From: Pseudarthrobacter sp. NIBRBAC000502770 | Lineage (GTDB): Bacteria > Actinomycetota > Actinomycetes > Actinomycetales > Micrococcaceae | Reading direction: 5' to 3' | Length of the DNA: 64,000 nt | Assembly (NCBI RefSeq): GCF_006517815.1 | Contig: NZ_CP041198.1 | Coordinates: 124,001 to 188,000 of the forward strand | Shown here: positions 26,059 to 37,508 of the stretch, piece after piece | How positions within the stretch are numbered: the stretch's first letter is position 1 | How the letters are laid out: every line of letters starts with the position of its first letter | Made by a program: the position numbers and the translations under genes | Notes under the pieces: model-generated | The model's input: only the letters and a program-made list of their open reading frames with translations | Databases searched by the model: none | What the model was told of the DNA's origin: nothing

Positions 26059-26109
26059 ACTCGTATCTGAAATGCGAGTATTTCTGCCTCATTTCTACAC
26101 CTTGTAGAA
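26059..26109 (-). promoter_or_regulatory. Two dyads upstream of hmp, likely NsrR operators
   Basis: Dyad A: ACTCGTAT (26059-26066), 5-bp spacer, ATGCGAGT (26072-26079), one mismatch. Dyad B: TTCTAC (26093-26098), 5-bp spacer, GTAGAA (26104-26109), perfect. Their centres are 32 bp apart, three helical turns. Dyad A resembles Rrf2/NsrR sites in having A/T-rich arms on a short spacer. Confidence 0.6.
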
Positions 26110-26150
26110 GTTCGGAATCAAACTGGGAGCGGGCACCCGGTTAGGGGCCC

Positions 26151-26600
26151 TCAGAGGCCGGGACGGAGGCCAATCATCTGGAAAACCGGAGCCATCTGCC
26201 GGGCCTGGGGGAGCTCCCCGATTACCACCGAATCAAGCTCGGCGTAGAAGGCCTCGCGGGCGCGGGCCAGGGCGCCGCGGAGCCTGCATTCATTGATGAG
26301 GGGGCAGTTCCCGCCCGGGGACACGCAGTCCGCGGGATCCGTGCGGGTATCAAGCTGCCGCAGGATTTGGCCTACCGTGGCGATGCGTCCCGCATGGCTG
26401 AGCCGCGAACCGCCGGACCGGCCGCGAACCACCTCGATCAGGCCCATGGTCCGCAGCCTGGCCATGGCCTTGCTTACGTGGTTGTACGGTGTCCCCACCG
26501 AGTCCGCGATGCCCTGGGTGGTGAGCAGCGTGCCGTCCGGAACGGCTGCGAGCACCATGAGTGCCCGCAGGCTCACGTCAGCGAAGGCGTTGATTTTCAT
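26151..26600 (-). CDS. nsrR: Rrf2-family NO sensor NsrR
   Basis: 149 residues. The winged helix (about 2-65) reads MKINAFADVSLRALMVLA, then TTQGIADSVGTPYNHVSKAMARL. Three cysteines, C92, C99 and C105, stand at the positions that hold the iron-sulfur cluster in Streptomyces NsrR (C93, C99, C105). NO damages the cluster and releases repression of hmp. The gene lies directly upstream of hmp in the same direction. Together with the dyads between them it forms a simple NO detoxification unit. Confidence 0.94.
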   Translation of the reverse strand: MKINAFADVSLRALMVLAAVPDGTLLTTQGIADSVGTPYNHVSKAMARLRTMGLIEVVRGRSGGSRLSHAGRIATVGQILRQLDTRTDPADCVSPGGNCPLINECRLRGALARAREAFYAELDSVVIGELPQARQMAPVFQMIGLRPGL

Positions 26601-26615
26601 GGCGACAAATCTGGT

Positions 26616-27113
26616 CTAGTCCACCCAGATTACGGGCTCGCTGGCGTCGGCGCCGAGCTCGCCGTATTCCCAGGACTGGGTGGTGGCGTTGGCCGAGTAG
26701 GGAAGCACGGCGGCGAAGAGGGAACCATCCTGGTGTTCAGCCGCCACGTGGATGGCATCCGAATCCTCTTCCACCAGCAGGATGTCGCAGACAACTGCGG
26801 CGGCGCGGAAGTCGCCGCGGTTCTGGCGGAGGAGGGCCTGCAGGTCGTGGATCATGGCGTCGGCGTCAAACTCCCCGTCACTGCCCTCTCCGGCGTCCGC
26901 CGGGGAGACGGCAACCAGCCGCACCTCGCCGTCGTTCTGGACGGTCAGGGCGAAGGGCAGGAAACCGCCGGCGCGCTGGAGCTGCTCCTGGGCCGCGCTG
27001 ACGCCCGTGCCCAGGAGGTTCTCCAGGTCTGTTGCCGTCGCTTCGGGGACGGAATCACGCCAGCTCTCCTGCCCGCTGTGCCCGTCCGCTGCCGGCCCTT
27101 TGTGGTGGGTCAT
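26616..27113 (-). CDS. Conserved hypothetical protein next to manB
   Basis: 165 residues, no family recognised. The first 30 are hydrophilic. The rest alternates strands and helices, with a helical DADAMIHDLQALLRQN segment and a strand pair VVCDILLVEEDSDAIHVAAEH. No membrane helix or signal peptide is seen. It starts 6 bp after the manB stop and ends 15 bp before the nsrR start, so it is probably co-transcribed with manB. Confidence 0.72.
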   Translation of the reverse strand: MTHHKGPAADGHSGQESWRDSVPEATATDLENLLGTGVSAAQEQLQRAGGFLPFALTVQNDGEVRLVAVSPADAGEGSDGEFDADAMIHDLQALLRQNRGDFRAAAVVCDILLVEEDSDAIHVAAEHQDGSLFAAVLPYSANATTQSWEYGELGADASEPVIWVD

Positions 27114-27119
27114 CCGGTG

Positions 27120-28538
27120 CTAGGCCCGCACCAGGGCCAGGACGCGGTCGCGGACGCGTTCCATGGTGGCGCGGTCCGTGGCTTCGGCGTTGAGCCGCAG
27201 GAACGGTTCAGTGTTGGACGGGCGAAGGTTGAACCAGTAGCTGCCGTCATTGGCCGTGAACGTGCTGCCGTCCAGGTTGTCGATGGTGAGGTCCTCGTCC
27301 GCGAACGCCTGGCGCACGCGCTCCACGGCCGCCGGCTTGTCCTCCACCTCCGAGTTGATTTCGCCGGAGCTGACATAAGGCTCGTATTCGCGGGCCAGGT
27401 CGGAGAGCGGCACGTCTTGTTCACCCAGGGCCGCCAGGACGTGCATGGCAGCCAGCATGCCGGTGTCAGCGTTCCAGAAGTCGCGGAAATAGAAGTGCGC
27501 GGAGTGCTCGCCGCCGAATACTGCGCCTTCCGTGGCCATGACTGCCTTGATGAAGGAGTGGCCCACGCGCGTACGGACGGCGCGGCCGCCGTCGTGCTCC
27601 ACCAGTTCGGCGACGGCGCGGGAGGTCAGGAGGTTGTGGATGATGGCGGGCTTTTCCTCGCCCTGGGCCTTGGCCCGGGCGATCTCGCGGCGCGCCACCA
27701 TGCCGGTGATGGCTGACGGCGACACAGGCTGGCCCTTTTCGTCAATGACGAAGCACCGGTCGGCATCGCCGTCGAAGGCCAGGCCGATGTCCGCGCCGTG
27801 TTCGATCACTGCGGCCTGCAGATCGCGGAGGTTTTCCGGCTCCAGGGGGTTGGCAGGGTGGTTGGGGAAAGAGCCGTCCAGTTCGAAGTACAGCGGAACG
27901 ATGTCGAAGGGCAGCTTGGGCAACAGCGCGTCGCCCAGGACGGCCGGGGTGGTCAGGCCGGCCATGCCGTTGCCGGCGTCCACCACCACCTTCAGGGGGC
28001 GGGACGAGGAGAGGTCAACCAGCTTGCGGAGGTATTCGGAGTAGTCCTTGAGCACGTCGCGGACGCTGATCAGGCCGCGGGTGCCGGCCGCGGGAATGGA
28101 ACCGGAGTTCAGGTACTGCTCCGAGAGGGCCTGGATGTCCTTGAGGCCGGTTTCGGAGGAGATGGGAACGGCGCCTGCCTTGGCCATCTTGATGCCGTTG
28201 TATTCGGCGGGGTTGTGGCTGGCGGTGAAGGTGGCTCCGGCGCGGTTGAGGAAGCCGCAGGCGAAGTACAGCTCATCGGTGGAGATCAGGTCCAGGAGTT
28301 CCACGTTGGCACCCCGGGTTGCCGCCCCGTTGGCGAAGGCCTTGGTGAACTCGGGGGAGGAAGGGCGCATGTCCCCGCCCACCACGATGGTCTGGCCTTC
28401 GAGCTGCAGGACATCCACGAACGCGGCCCCCACGGCTTCGACGATTTCGGCGGTGATCGACTCCCCGACGATCCCACGGACGTCGTAGGCCTTGAAGGAT
28501 GCCGAGAGATCAAATGTCGTTGTCTGTTCGCTAGTCAC
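27120..28538 (-). CDS. manB: Phosphomannomutase/phosphoglucomutase
   Basis: 472 residues of the alpha-D-phosphohexomutase family. The phosphoserine loop TASHNP has S107 and H108, the metal-binding loop is DGDADR (256-261), and the phosphate-binding RPSNTEP loop lies near the C-terminus. It interconverts hexose 6- and 1-phosphates and would feed GDP-mannose or UDP-glucose for wall glycans. It is thus a natural supplier for the GT2/GT39 cluster. The GTG at 28538 (VTSEQTTTF) is chosen; the upstream in-frame extension is antisense to recQ and not protein-like. Confidence 0.94.
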   Translation of the reverse strand: MTSEQTTTFDLSASFKAYDVRGIVGESITAEIVEAVGAAFVDVLQLEGQTIVVGGDMRPSSPEFTKAFANGAATRGANVELLDLISTDELYFACGFLNRAGATFTASHNPAEYNGIKMAKAGAVPISSETGLKDIQALSEQYLNSGSIPAAGTRGLISVRDVLKDYSEYLRKLVDLSSSRPLKVVVDAGNGMAGLTTPAVLGDALLPKLPFDIVPLYFELDGSFPNHPANPLEPENLRDLQAAVIEHGADIGLAFDGDADRCFVIDEKGQPVSPSAITGMVARREIARAKAQGEEKPAIIHNLLTSRAVAELVEHDGGRAVRTRVGHSFIKAVMATEGAVFGGEHSAHFYFRDFWNADTGMLAAMHVLAALGEQDVPLSDLAREYEPYVSSGEINSEVEDKPAAVERVRQAFADEDLTIDNLDGSTFTANDGSYWFNLRPSNTEPFLRLNAEATDRATMERVRDRVLALVRA

Positions 28539-28689
28539 GGGCTTTATCTTACGTGTGCGGCGCATGTGGCCAACGGGTTTGGGGAGAACCTGCGTCACAG
28601 CAGTGGCTTTGCAGCGCGCGCCTGGCAGGTTTCCACATAGTGGCGCGATCGCTGTGCGGGGTGTCGGAGGGTGCTGGGATACTGAACCA

Positions 28690-30894
<2,205 letters not shown>

Positions 30895-32382
30895 CTGCGG
30901 CCCCGGCATGCCGGGGGAGCAGGATGCTGTCCACGGTGCTTGCCAGCATCAGGACGGCCATCGCCAGGAATGCGCCGCGGAAAGGGCCGGCCGGATCCTG
31001 GGCCGCGGAGGTGAGGCCCTCGAAAGTCCGGATCAGCAGGGCCGCGATGGCGATGCCGGAGCCTGTGCCGAGCTGCACCAGCGTGGCGGACACGGTGTTG
31101 GCGGAGGTTAGCTGGGCCGGAGGAATGTCCGCGTACTGGACCGAGGCGTAGGCCGAAAAGCCGATGGAGCGGAAGGCGCCGCTGCATACCAGCAGTACGG
31201 CCATCAAAGCCGCCGGGGTTTCCGGTGTCAGGAAGGCACAGAGGGCGAACGTCACGGCTGATGCCAGGGAGGCAAACACCAGCACCGCCTTGAATCCGAA
31301 CTTACGGATCAAAGGTGTGGTGGCCGGTTTGATCCCGATGTTGCCAATGAACACGGCTGCCACCAAGGCGCCGGCGTGCAGCGGCGACCAGCCGAAGCCT
31401 GCCTGGAACATCAGCGGCAGCAGGAACGGGACGGAGCTTATGGTGACCCGGTAGACAAAGCCGCCCGTGGCCATGGCCAGGAACGTCCGGGTGCGGAAGA
31501 CCTGCAGGTTGAACAGCGGGTGGGGAGCCCTGCGCATCCACAGGACGGCCCCGGTCAGTGCAGCGGCTCCGGCAGCGGCACTGATTCCGGCCCAGGGAAG
31601 TCCCGGGTGGCTGCTGGCAAGTTCCAGCCCGGTCACCAGGGCACCGACGCCAACTGTTGTCAGGAGCATTCCCGGCCAGTCGAGCCGCCGGCCGGGATCG
31701 CCGGGCACCGTCGGAACCAGCCGAAGCGATGCCGCAAAGGCGGCCACGCCGAGCGGCAGGTTCACCAGGAAGATCCAGTGCCATGACAGGTACGTGGTGA
31801 GCGCGCCGCCCACCAGTGGCGCGAGGACTGGCGCCAGGAGCCCGGGCCATACCAGGAACGCGGTGGCGCGCAGCAGGTCCGACTTCGGTGTTCCACGCAG
31901 CACCACCAGCGTTCCCACCGGGACCATCATGGCGCCGCCGGTACCCTGGGCAATGCGGCTCATGGTCAGTGTGGCCAGGTCCTGGCTGAGCGCACAGGCC
32001 AACGATGAGAGGGTGAACAGCGCGATGGCTGTACAGAAGATCCGCCTGGCCCCAAAGCGTTCAGCGAGCCAGCCGCTGAGGGGAATGCCGATGGCCACCG
32101 TCAGCAGGTAGGCGGTCATGGTGATGTTGACGTTGGCGGCGGGGACGGCAAAGTCGGCTGAGATGCTGGGAATGGCAGTGGTGAGGACCGTGCCGTCCAG
32201 GAATTCCATGAAGAACGCTGCCGCTACCAGGAGGGCGAGGCGCGGATTCCATCCCGTCCGGGCATCGTCGTGGTGGTCTGGGTTGCTGGGTGCCGCCATG
32301 GGCCAATCCTGCCACTGCGGCACCGGCGGCGCTCGCGGCGTCCGTTGGCCGGACAGCGCGTTCCACGAGCCGCCGGAAACGC

Positions 32383-32411
32383 AAAAGGCCCCGGTCCAGG
32401 GGACCGGGGCC
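32383..32411 (-). terminator. Terminator of tRNA-Ser(GCT)
   Basis: GGCCCCGGTCC (32387-32397) pairs with GGACCGGGGCC (32401-32411), followed on the minus strand by TTTT. Confidence 0.88.
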
Positions 32412-32416
32412 AAACG

Positions 32417-32505
32417 CGGAGACGGGGGGATTTGAACCCCCGGTCGAGTTTAACCCCGACCCTTCATTAGCAGTGAAGTCCATTCGGCCGCTCTGGCACG
32501 TCTCC
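32417..32505 (-). tRNA. tRNA-Ser (anticodon GCT)
   Basis: 89-nt class II tRNA: acceptor GGAGACG/CGTCTCC, anticodon stem CTTCA/TGAAG with loop CTGCTAA, a long variable arm, T-loop GTTCAAATC, discriminator G. CCA is not encoded. Confidence 0.97.
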
Positions 32506-32597
32506 AGTTGCTATTACTAGCCCACCAAGGATACGCAGATCCGGCCATGCAGTGCAAAACGGTGCCCGCCACAGGCTCCGCCCCCGGTCAACAGGGT

Positions 32598-33137
32598 TCA
32601 AGTGCTCCGCGGCCGGCCCTGCGCCGGGCGGACCATCCGGATCTCCGGGAGGTCCTCCCACGCAGGCAGGACGTCCTCTTCGCCGTCCGGTGCAAAGCCG
32701 AAGCGGCGGTAGAAACCGATGGCCCGGCTGTTGGCGGCTGCCACCCAAAGGCTCGCTGCCCTCGAGCCGATGGCAGCGTCCAGCAAAAGGCCGCCCAAGC
32801 CAAGGCCCTGGTGCGAGGCCAGCAGGTACAGCCCCCACAGCTCCAGGTCTCCCGAGGCGGGCGGCGGGTGCCCTTCCGGGGAGCCGGGGGCAGGCAGCCG
32901 GCGGGAACCGGCAAACCCCACCACCGTCCCGCCGTCGCACGCCACCCACGCTTCGGCAGGATCCGCGCGGTCCAGCAAATGCTGCCAGAGCCGCAGCCGG
33001 TCCGCCGGGTCCACGGCGGCGAGGAAGGCATCGGACAGCATGCCCCGGTAGGTCTCCTGCCAGCAGCGGACGTGCACCTGGGCCAGCCGCTCTATGTCCG
33101 CGGCAACAGCCCGCCGAACGGCCAGGCGGGCTGCCAT
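32598..33137 (-). CDS. GNAT-family N-acetyltransferase
   Basis: 179 residues. The opening RRAVAADIERLAQVHVRCWQ helix is typical of GNAT proteins. The acetyl-CoA loop is QGLGLGGLLLD (motif A, Q/R-x-x-G-x-G/A). The closing NSRAIGFYRRFGF is the family's C-terminal signature. It should acetylate an amine on a small molecule or protein; the substrate is unknown. The ATG at 33137 lies 5 bp after the stop of the prolyl oligopeptidase gene, so both are likely on one mRNA. Confidence 0.9.
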   Translation of the reverse strand: MAARLAVRRAVAADIERLAQVHVRCWQETYRGMLSDAFLAAVDPADRLRLWQHLLDRADPAEAWVACDGGTVVGFAGSRRLPAPGSPEGHPPPASGDLELWGLYLLASHQGLGLGGLLLDAAIGSRAASLWVAAANSRAIGFYRRFGFAPDGEEDVLPAWEDLPEIRMVRPAQGRPRST

Positions 33138-33142
33138 GGCCG

Positions 33143-35401
33143 TCAGCCCGCCAGCGCTTTCCACAGGAAGTGCTGGCTTCGCGCCTGCAGGGCAGCTGCC
33201 TGCCGGTTGTCGGAGGCGCCGGCGTGGCCACCCTCCAGGGCCTCGTGGAACCACACGTTCGGGATGCCCATGGCCAGCATCCGGGCGGCCATCTTCCGTG
33301 CCTGCACCGGGCCCACCCGGTCGTCCGAGGTCGCGGTCCAGATGAACGTCTCCGGGTACTCCACCGCGTCCTTGAGCAGGTGGTAGGGGGAGAACGTCCT
33401 GATGTATTCCCACTGTTCGGGGTCGTCGGGGTCGCCGTACTCGGCAATCCACGAGTGCCCGGCGGAGAGCTTGGTGTAGCGGCGCATGTCCAGCAGGGGC
33501 ACACCGCAGGAAACGGCCCGGAACAGTTCCGGATACCGGGTGAGCATGTTCCCCACCAGGAGTCCACCATTGGACCCGCCCACGCACCCCAGCCGCCGCG
33601 GCGAAGTGACACCGCGGGAAATCAGGTCCCGCGCCACTGCTGCGAAGTCCTCGTAGGCGCGGTGGCGGTTTTCTTTCAACGCGGCACGGTGCCAGGCCGG
33701 CCCGTACTCGCCGCCGCCGCGGATGTTCGCCACCACATACACCCCGCCGCGCGAGTGCGGCGCCTTCCCGTCGCTGCCGTCCGAAACCGTGGTCCGCCGC
33801 TCCAGCCACGCCCGGCCAACGGCGCCGCTGTAGGCAGGCGTGCGTGACACCTCGAACCCGCCGTAGCCGGACAGCTGGGTGGGGTTCTGCCCGTCCAACG
33901 CCAGCCCGCGCGGCGCCACCTGGAAGTACGGGACCCGGGTGCCGTCGTCGGACACGGCGAAGTGCTGCTCCACCTCATAGTCATCGTCGGCAAAGAACGA
34001 CGGCGAGGTCTTGACCACCGCGTGCCGGCTCACCACGCCGGACGTCCCGGCGCTCCCGGGTTCCAGGTTGCCGGGTTCCAGGGTGCCGCGCATCAGGGTG
34101 GTGGGAGTGGTGAAGCCGGTGGCGATGAGCCAGAAGTCATCACCGGCCCCGCCGTCGGCCGGTGCCTCGTCCTCGTCGTCCACCGCGTAGGCGTTCACGT
34201 CATGCAGCGGCGGGCAGGCGTCGAGGAGGGTTGCCGCCCAGCCGCCGTCCGTGTTGCCGGAAGGCCGGGACGGGTCGAGCACCCGGATTTCGGAGGAGAC
34301 GTCCTTGAGCAGGTTGAGCAGGAGGAAGTTCCGGGTCCAGCTCCAGGACTGCAGGGAAGTGTGGGCATCGGGGGTGAACAGGACGGTGAGGTCCCGGCTG
34401 CCGGCGAGGTAGTCCTCGAAATTGGCGGCAAGCAGCGCGCCGGAAGGGTAAGTGGTGCCGTCCAGGGCCCAGTCCTGCTGCGGGCGGAAGAGCAGCCAGT
34501 CCCGGTGTGCGCTGACGTTGACGTCGGTGGGCACGTCGATCTGCACCCAGCTTCCGTCCCGCAGCACGAAGTTGGTGCGGTTGAAGAAGTCGATGTAGTC
34601 CACCGCGAAGGTCCGCTCAAAGCCGGGCGTGGAGTCATGGGCCGCCATGGCCATCATGTGGTCTTCGGGCACCTCGAAGAGGCGTGGAGCCGAGGCCAGG
34701 GACTCTCCGCGCTTAAGCGTCACTGCCGTCCGGGCGTAGGAGGAGGCCGTCTTGGGCAGCCCGTCCGCGGTGGAGGCAACCAGGAGGGTGTCGGCGTCGA
34801 GCCAGGAGACGTTGCCTTTCGCCGTGGGGAGGTCGAACCCGCCACGGGCGGGGTCCACGAAGCCGCGCGCCTCGACGTCGAACTCGCGGTACCGGTTGGC
34901 GTCGCCGCCGTCGGGGGAGAGGGCAAGCAGCGCCAGCCGGTAGGGCTCCCCGGCCGCGGGGCGCAGGAACGTGGCACCGTGGAACACCCACTCGTCGCCT
35001 TCGGCGCGGGACAGCTCGTCAACATCCAGCAGGACATCCCATTCCGGGGAGTCGGTGCAGTAGCTCTCCCAGGTGGTCCGCCGCCACAGGCCTTTGGGGT
35101 TCTGCTGGTCGCGCCAGAAGTTGTAGTACCAGTCTCCGCGCTTGCCCACCATGGCGATCCGGTCCGTGGAGTCAAGGACCTCCAGGATGCCGGCCTCCAG
35201 TTCGTCGTAGCCGCTGCCCTCCAGCAGGTCCTCGGTGCGGGAGTTTTGCTCCTTGACCCAGGCCAGCTGCTCCTCGCCGTAGATGTCCTCCAGCCACACA
35301 TTTTCGTCGACGGGTTCCGGCGCGGTTTGGCGGGAGTTGGTGCCGGTGGTGTCCCTGCCGGGGCCGGGAACGGACGCTTGATCAGCTGCTGTGGTGGTCA
35401 T
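33143..35401 (-). CDS. Prolyl oligopeptidase (S9A family)
   Basis: 752 residues, the full length for the family, and no signal peptide, so cytoplasmic. An N-terminal part and seven-bladed propeller (about 30-500) gate the active site. The C-terminal alpha/beta-hydrolase domain has the triad S610 (GGSNGG), D693 (SDDRV) and H726 (EGGHAG). It cuts short peptides after proline. ATG 35401 (MTTTAADQ) is preferred; the long upstream frame is antisense to the divergent FAD gene. It is followed by the GNAT gene 5 bp downstream. Confidence 0.95.
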   Translation of the reverse strand: MTTTAADQASVPGPGRDTTGTNSRQTAPEPVDENVWLEDIYGEEQLAWVKEQNSRTEDLLEGSGYDELEAGILEVLDSTDRIAMVGKRGDWYYNFWRDQQNPKGLWRRTTWESYCTDSPEWDVLLDVDELSRAEGDEWVFHGATFLRPAAGEPYRLALLALSPDGGDANRYREFDVEARGFVDPARGGFDLPTAKGNVSWLDADTLLVASTADGLPKTASSYARTAVTLKRGESLASAPRLFEVPEDHMMAMAAHDSTPGFERTFAVDYIDFFNRTNFVLRDGSWVQIDVPTDVNVSAHRDWLLFRPQQDWALDGTTYPSGALLAANFEDYLAGSRDLTVLFTPDAHTSLQSWSWTRNFLLLNLLKDVSSEIRVLDPSRPSGNTDGGWAATLLDACPPLHDVNAYAVDDEDEAPADGGAGDDFWLIATGFTTPTTLMRGTLEPGNLEPGSAGTSGVVSRHAVVKTSPSFFADDDYEVEQHFAVSDDGTRVPYFQVAPRGLALDGQNPTQLSGYGGFEVSRTPAYSGAVGRAWLERRTTVSDGSDGKAPHSRGGVYVVANIRGGGEYGPAWHRAALKENRHRAYEDFAAVARDLISRGVTSPRRLGCVGGSNGGLLVGNMLTRYPELFRAVSCGVPLLDMRRYTKLSAGHSWIAEYGDPDDPEQWEYIRTFSPYHLLKDAVEYPETFIWTATSDDRVGPVQARKMAARMLAMGIPNVWFHEALEGGHAGASDNRQAAALQARSQHFLWKALAG

Positions 35402-35485
35402 GCGCCCCATCCAAACAACATCCCCCATGGCTGGCAAGTCAAGCGTCCGGCGCACACTCCGCTTCCAGCCCGTACGCTGTATGGC

Positions 35486-37420
35486 GTGGAAATATCGCAG
35501 AGCAACCGGGCCGTCATCATCGGTGGCGGCCCCCGCGGCACCAGCGTGCTGGAGCGGCTGCTCGCCCACACCGCCGTCGCCCGGAGCCCGAAAGCGCCCC
35601 TGCACATCGACGTCGTGGATCCTTACCCGGCAGGCCCGGGACATGTGTGGCAGCCGGGACAATCCCGGCTGTTCCTCATGAATACCCAATCGTTCTATCC
35701 CACCCTGGTTCCCGAGGATCCGGCGCTTCCCGCACCTGTTGCCGGCACCACCTTCGACCAGTGGCGGGCCCGGCAGCAGCGGGATCCGCTGCCGTCCCTC
35801 ACCGCGGAGGAACGGGCGGAGCTGGCGGTGTTGGGATCGAATGATTTTCCCAGCCGTGCCCTCTACGGCCGCTACCTCCGCTGTACCGTGGAGGAGCTCC
35901 TGGGCAAGGCATCCGACGGCGTCACGGTTGAATTCCACGAAACGACCGCAACGTCGGTGCGTCCGGCCGGGGACGGAACGTTCGACGTCGGCCTGGCCAC
36001 CGGAGCGGCCATCCGCGCCGGTTCCGTGGTGCTCGCCCTGGGGCATGTGCCGTCCCGGCTGAACCCCGAACAGCGGGAGCTGCAGGCGGCCGCCGGGCAA
36101 TTGGGCCTGCAGTACTTTCCCCCGGCCGTTCCCGCGGATGTGGACTGGTCCCAAATCCCCGCCGGGGAACCGGTTCTGGTCCGCGGCATGGGCCTGAACT
36201 TCTTTGACACCATGGGCCAGCTCACCGAGGGACGCGGCGGCAAGTTCGTGCCCAACGGCAGCGGCCTGGTGTATGAACCGTCCGGCCAGGAACCCCGGAT
36301 CATTGCGGCCTCGCGGCGCGGGACCCCGTACCGTGCCAAGGCGGCGCTGGACGGCTACTACGCCTCCTCCATAACGCTCCGGTACCTCACCGAGGCCGCC
36401 ATCGAGAGGCTGGCGAAGGCTGGGATCCGCCCTTCGTTCGACCATGACCTGTGGCCGCTCCTGCACCGGGATGCCCTGTGGGCCTATTACTCAACGCTGG
36501 TGCGCTCGCAGCCCGGCGCGGTGCCCGACGCGCCCGCCTTCCTCGCTGCCCTGGAGGAAGCCCTGCAGCCGCACGCGCACAGCGCCGCGAACTGGGAGGA
36601 CAGTGTTGAGAGCGTCCTGGCCGTCCACGTCGGCCCCCGCCACCGCCTGGACCTGCCGGGGCTCGCGGCCCCGCTGGCGGGGCGTTCCTTCGAGTCCCGC
36701 AGCGCGCATGATGCTGCCGTCGTGGAGTTCCTGCTTGACGATGCGCGCCGCTCAGCGCTGGGCGAGGACGACCCCGTCAAGATGGCCATCGGCGCGCTGC
36801 ACCACGGGCGTGCCGTCCTGAAGACGGCGGTGGCCGACGGCGGCATCACCGATGCGTCATGGGTCGCCGGCCTGCGGGGCTGGTTTGAATCGTTTGTGGA
36901 GGGCCTGGCCAGCGGACCGCCCGCACTGCGGTCCGAGCAGCTCGCGGCCCTGGCACGGGCGGGGGTGGTCAGCTTCGTGGGGCCGGACCCGAAATTCGGC
37001 GTGGACCGGAGATCGGCGCTGTTCACCGCTTCCTCGCCGTGGGTGGCGGGGCCGCCGGCCGCGGCCCGGACCCTGGTGGAGGCCCTGGCCCCCGGCAACC
37101 GGGTCTCGGCCAACGATTCACCGCTCCTGGCGCAGCTGCTGGCCGACGGGCTGGCGCGGCCCAAGCTCATGATGACTGCCGAAGGTGCCCCCATCGAGTC
37201 CACCGGCCTGGACGTGGAGCCGCACCCGTACCGCCCGGTGGCGGCCAACGGGTCGGTCACCGAGGGCCTCTTCGTGCTGGGGCTGCAGCTCTCCTCGGCC
37301 CAGTGGGGCACCGCCATCGCCGCAGAGGCTGTGCAGCCCGGCGGGCCTGCGTACCGCAGTGGCCAGCGCACGCTCCGTGACGCGGACGAGATTGCCGCCG
37401 CCATCCTTCGCAGGGCGTAA
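35486..37420 (+). CDS. FAD/NAD(P)-binding protein (FAD_NAD_binding_9 type)
   Basis: 644 residues. The Rossmann motif GGGPRGTS appears within the first 25 residues. Family-typical segments follow: DPYPAGPGHVW, FLMNTQSFYPTL, FPSRALYGRYLR and LALGHVPSRLN. Related proteins are flavin monooxygenase-like enzymes often annotated SidA-like or adenylate-cyclase-associated; the reaction is unknown. GTG 35486 is used because it opens the Rossmann strand directly; the ATG five bases upstream is in another frame. It is divergent from the peptidase gene with an 84-bp gap. It ends 19 bp before a long inverted repeat. Confidence 0.85.
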   Translation: MEISQSNRAVIIGGGPRGTSVLERLLAHTAVARSPKAPLHIDVVDPYPAGPGHVWQPGQSRLFLMNTQSFYPTLVPEDPALPAPVAGTTFDQWRARQQRDPLPSLTAEERAELAVLGSNDFPSRALYGRYLRCTVEELLGKASDGVTVEFHETTATSVRPAGDGTFDVGLATGAAIRAGSVVLALGHVPSRLNPEQRELQAAAGQLGLQYFPPAVPADVDWSQIPAGEPVLVRGMGLNFFDTMGQLTEGRGGKFVPNGSGLVYEPSGQEPRIIAASRRGTPYRAKAALDGYYASSITLRYLTEAAIERLAKAGIRPSFDHDLWPLLHRDALWAYYSTLVRSQPGAVPDAPAFLAALEEALQPHAHSAANWEDSVESVLAVHVGPRHRLDLPGLAAPLAGRSFESRSAHDAAVVEFLLDDARRSALGEDDPVKMAIGALHHGRAVLKTAVADGGITDASWVAGLRGWFESFVEGLASGPPALRSEQLAALARAGVVSFVGPDPKFGVDRRSALFTASSPWVAGPPAAARTLVEALAPGNRVSANDSPLLAQLLADGLARPKLMMTAEGAPIESTGLDVEPHPYRPVAANGSVTEGLFVLGLQLSSAQWGTAIAAEAVQPGGPAYRSGQRTLRDADEIAAAILRRA

Positions 37421-37439
37421 TTCCCAGGTCTTAAAGGGC

Positions 37440-37500
37440 GATGCGCCATCACTTATGGCCGCTAAACCGTCGGAATAGGGACCACAAGTGATGGCGCATC
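37440..37500. repeat. Long inverted repeat between convergent genes
   Basis: Perfect 15-bp arms (37440-37454 and 37486-37500, GATGCGCCATCACTT and its complement) extend by four more pairs with one G-U on the minus-strand RNA. The loop is about 23-31 nt. It could be a bidirectional terminator or a dispersed palindromic element. Confidence 0.7.
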
Positions 37501-37508
37501 CAGTGGTG

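Noticed and set aside
33962..35485. N-terminal extension of the FAD-binding protein frame
   Set aside because: It is antisense to the prolyl oligopeptidase, and the Rossmann motif begins right after GTG 35486.
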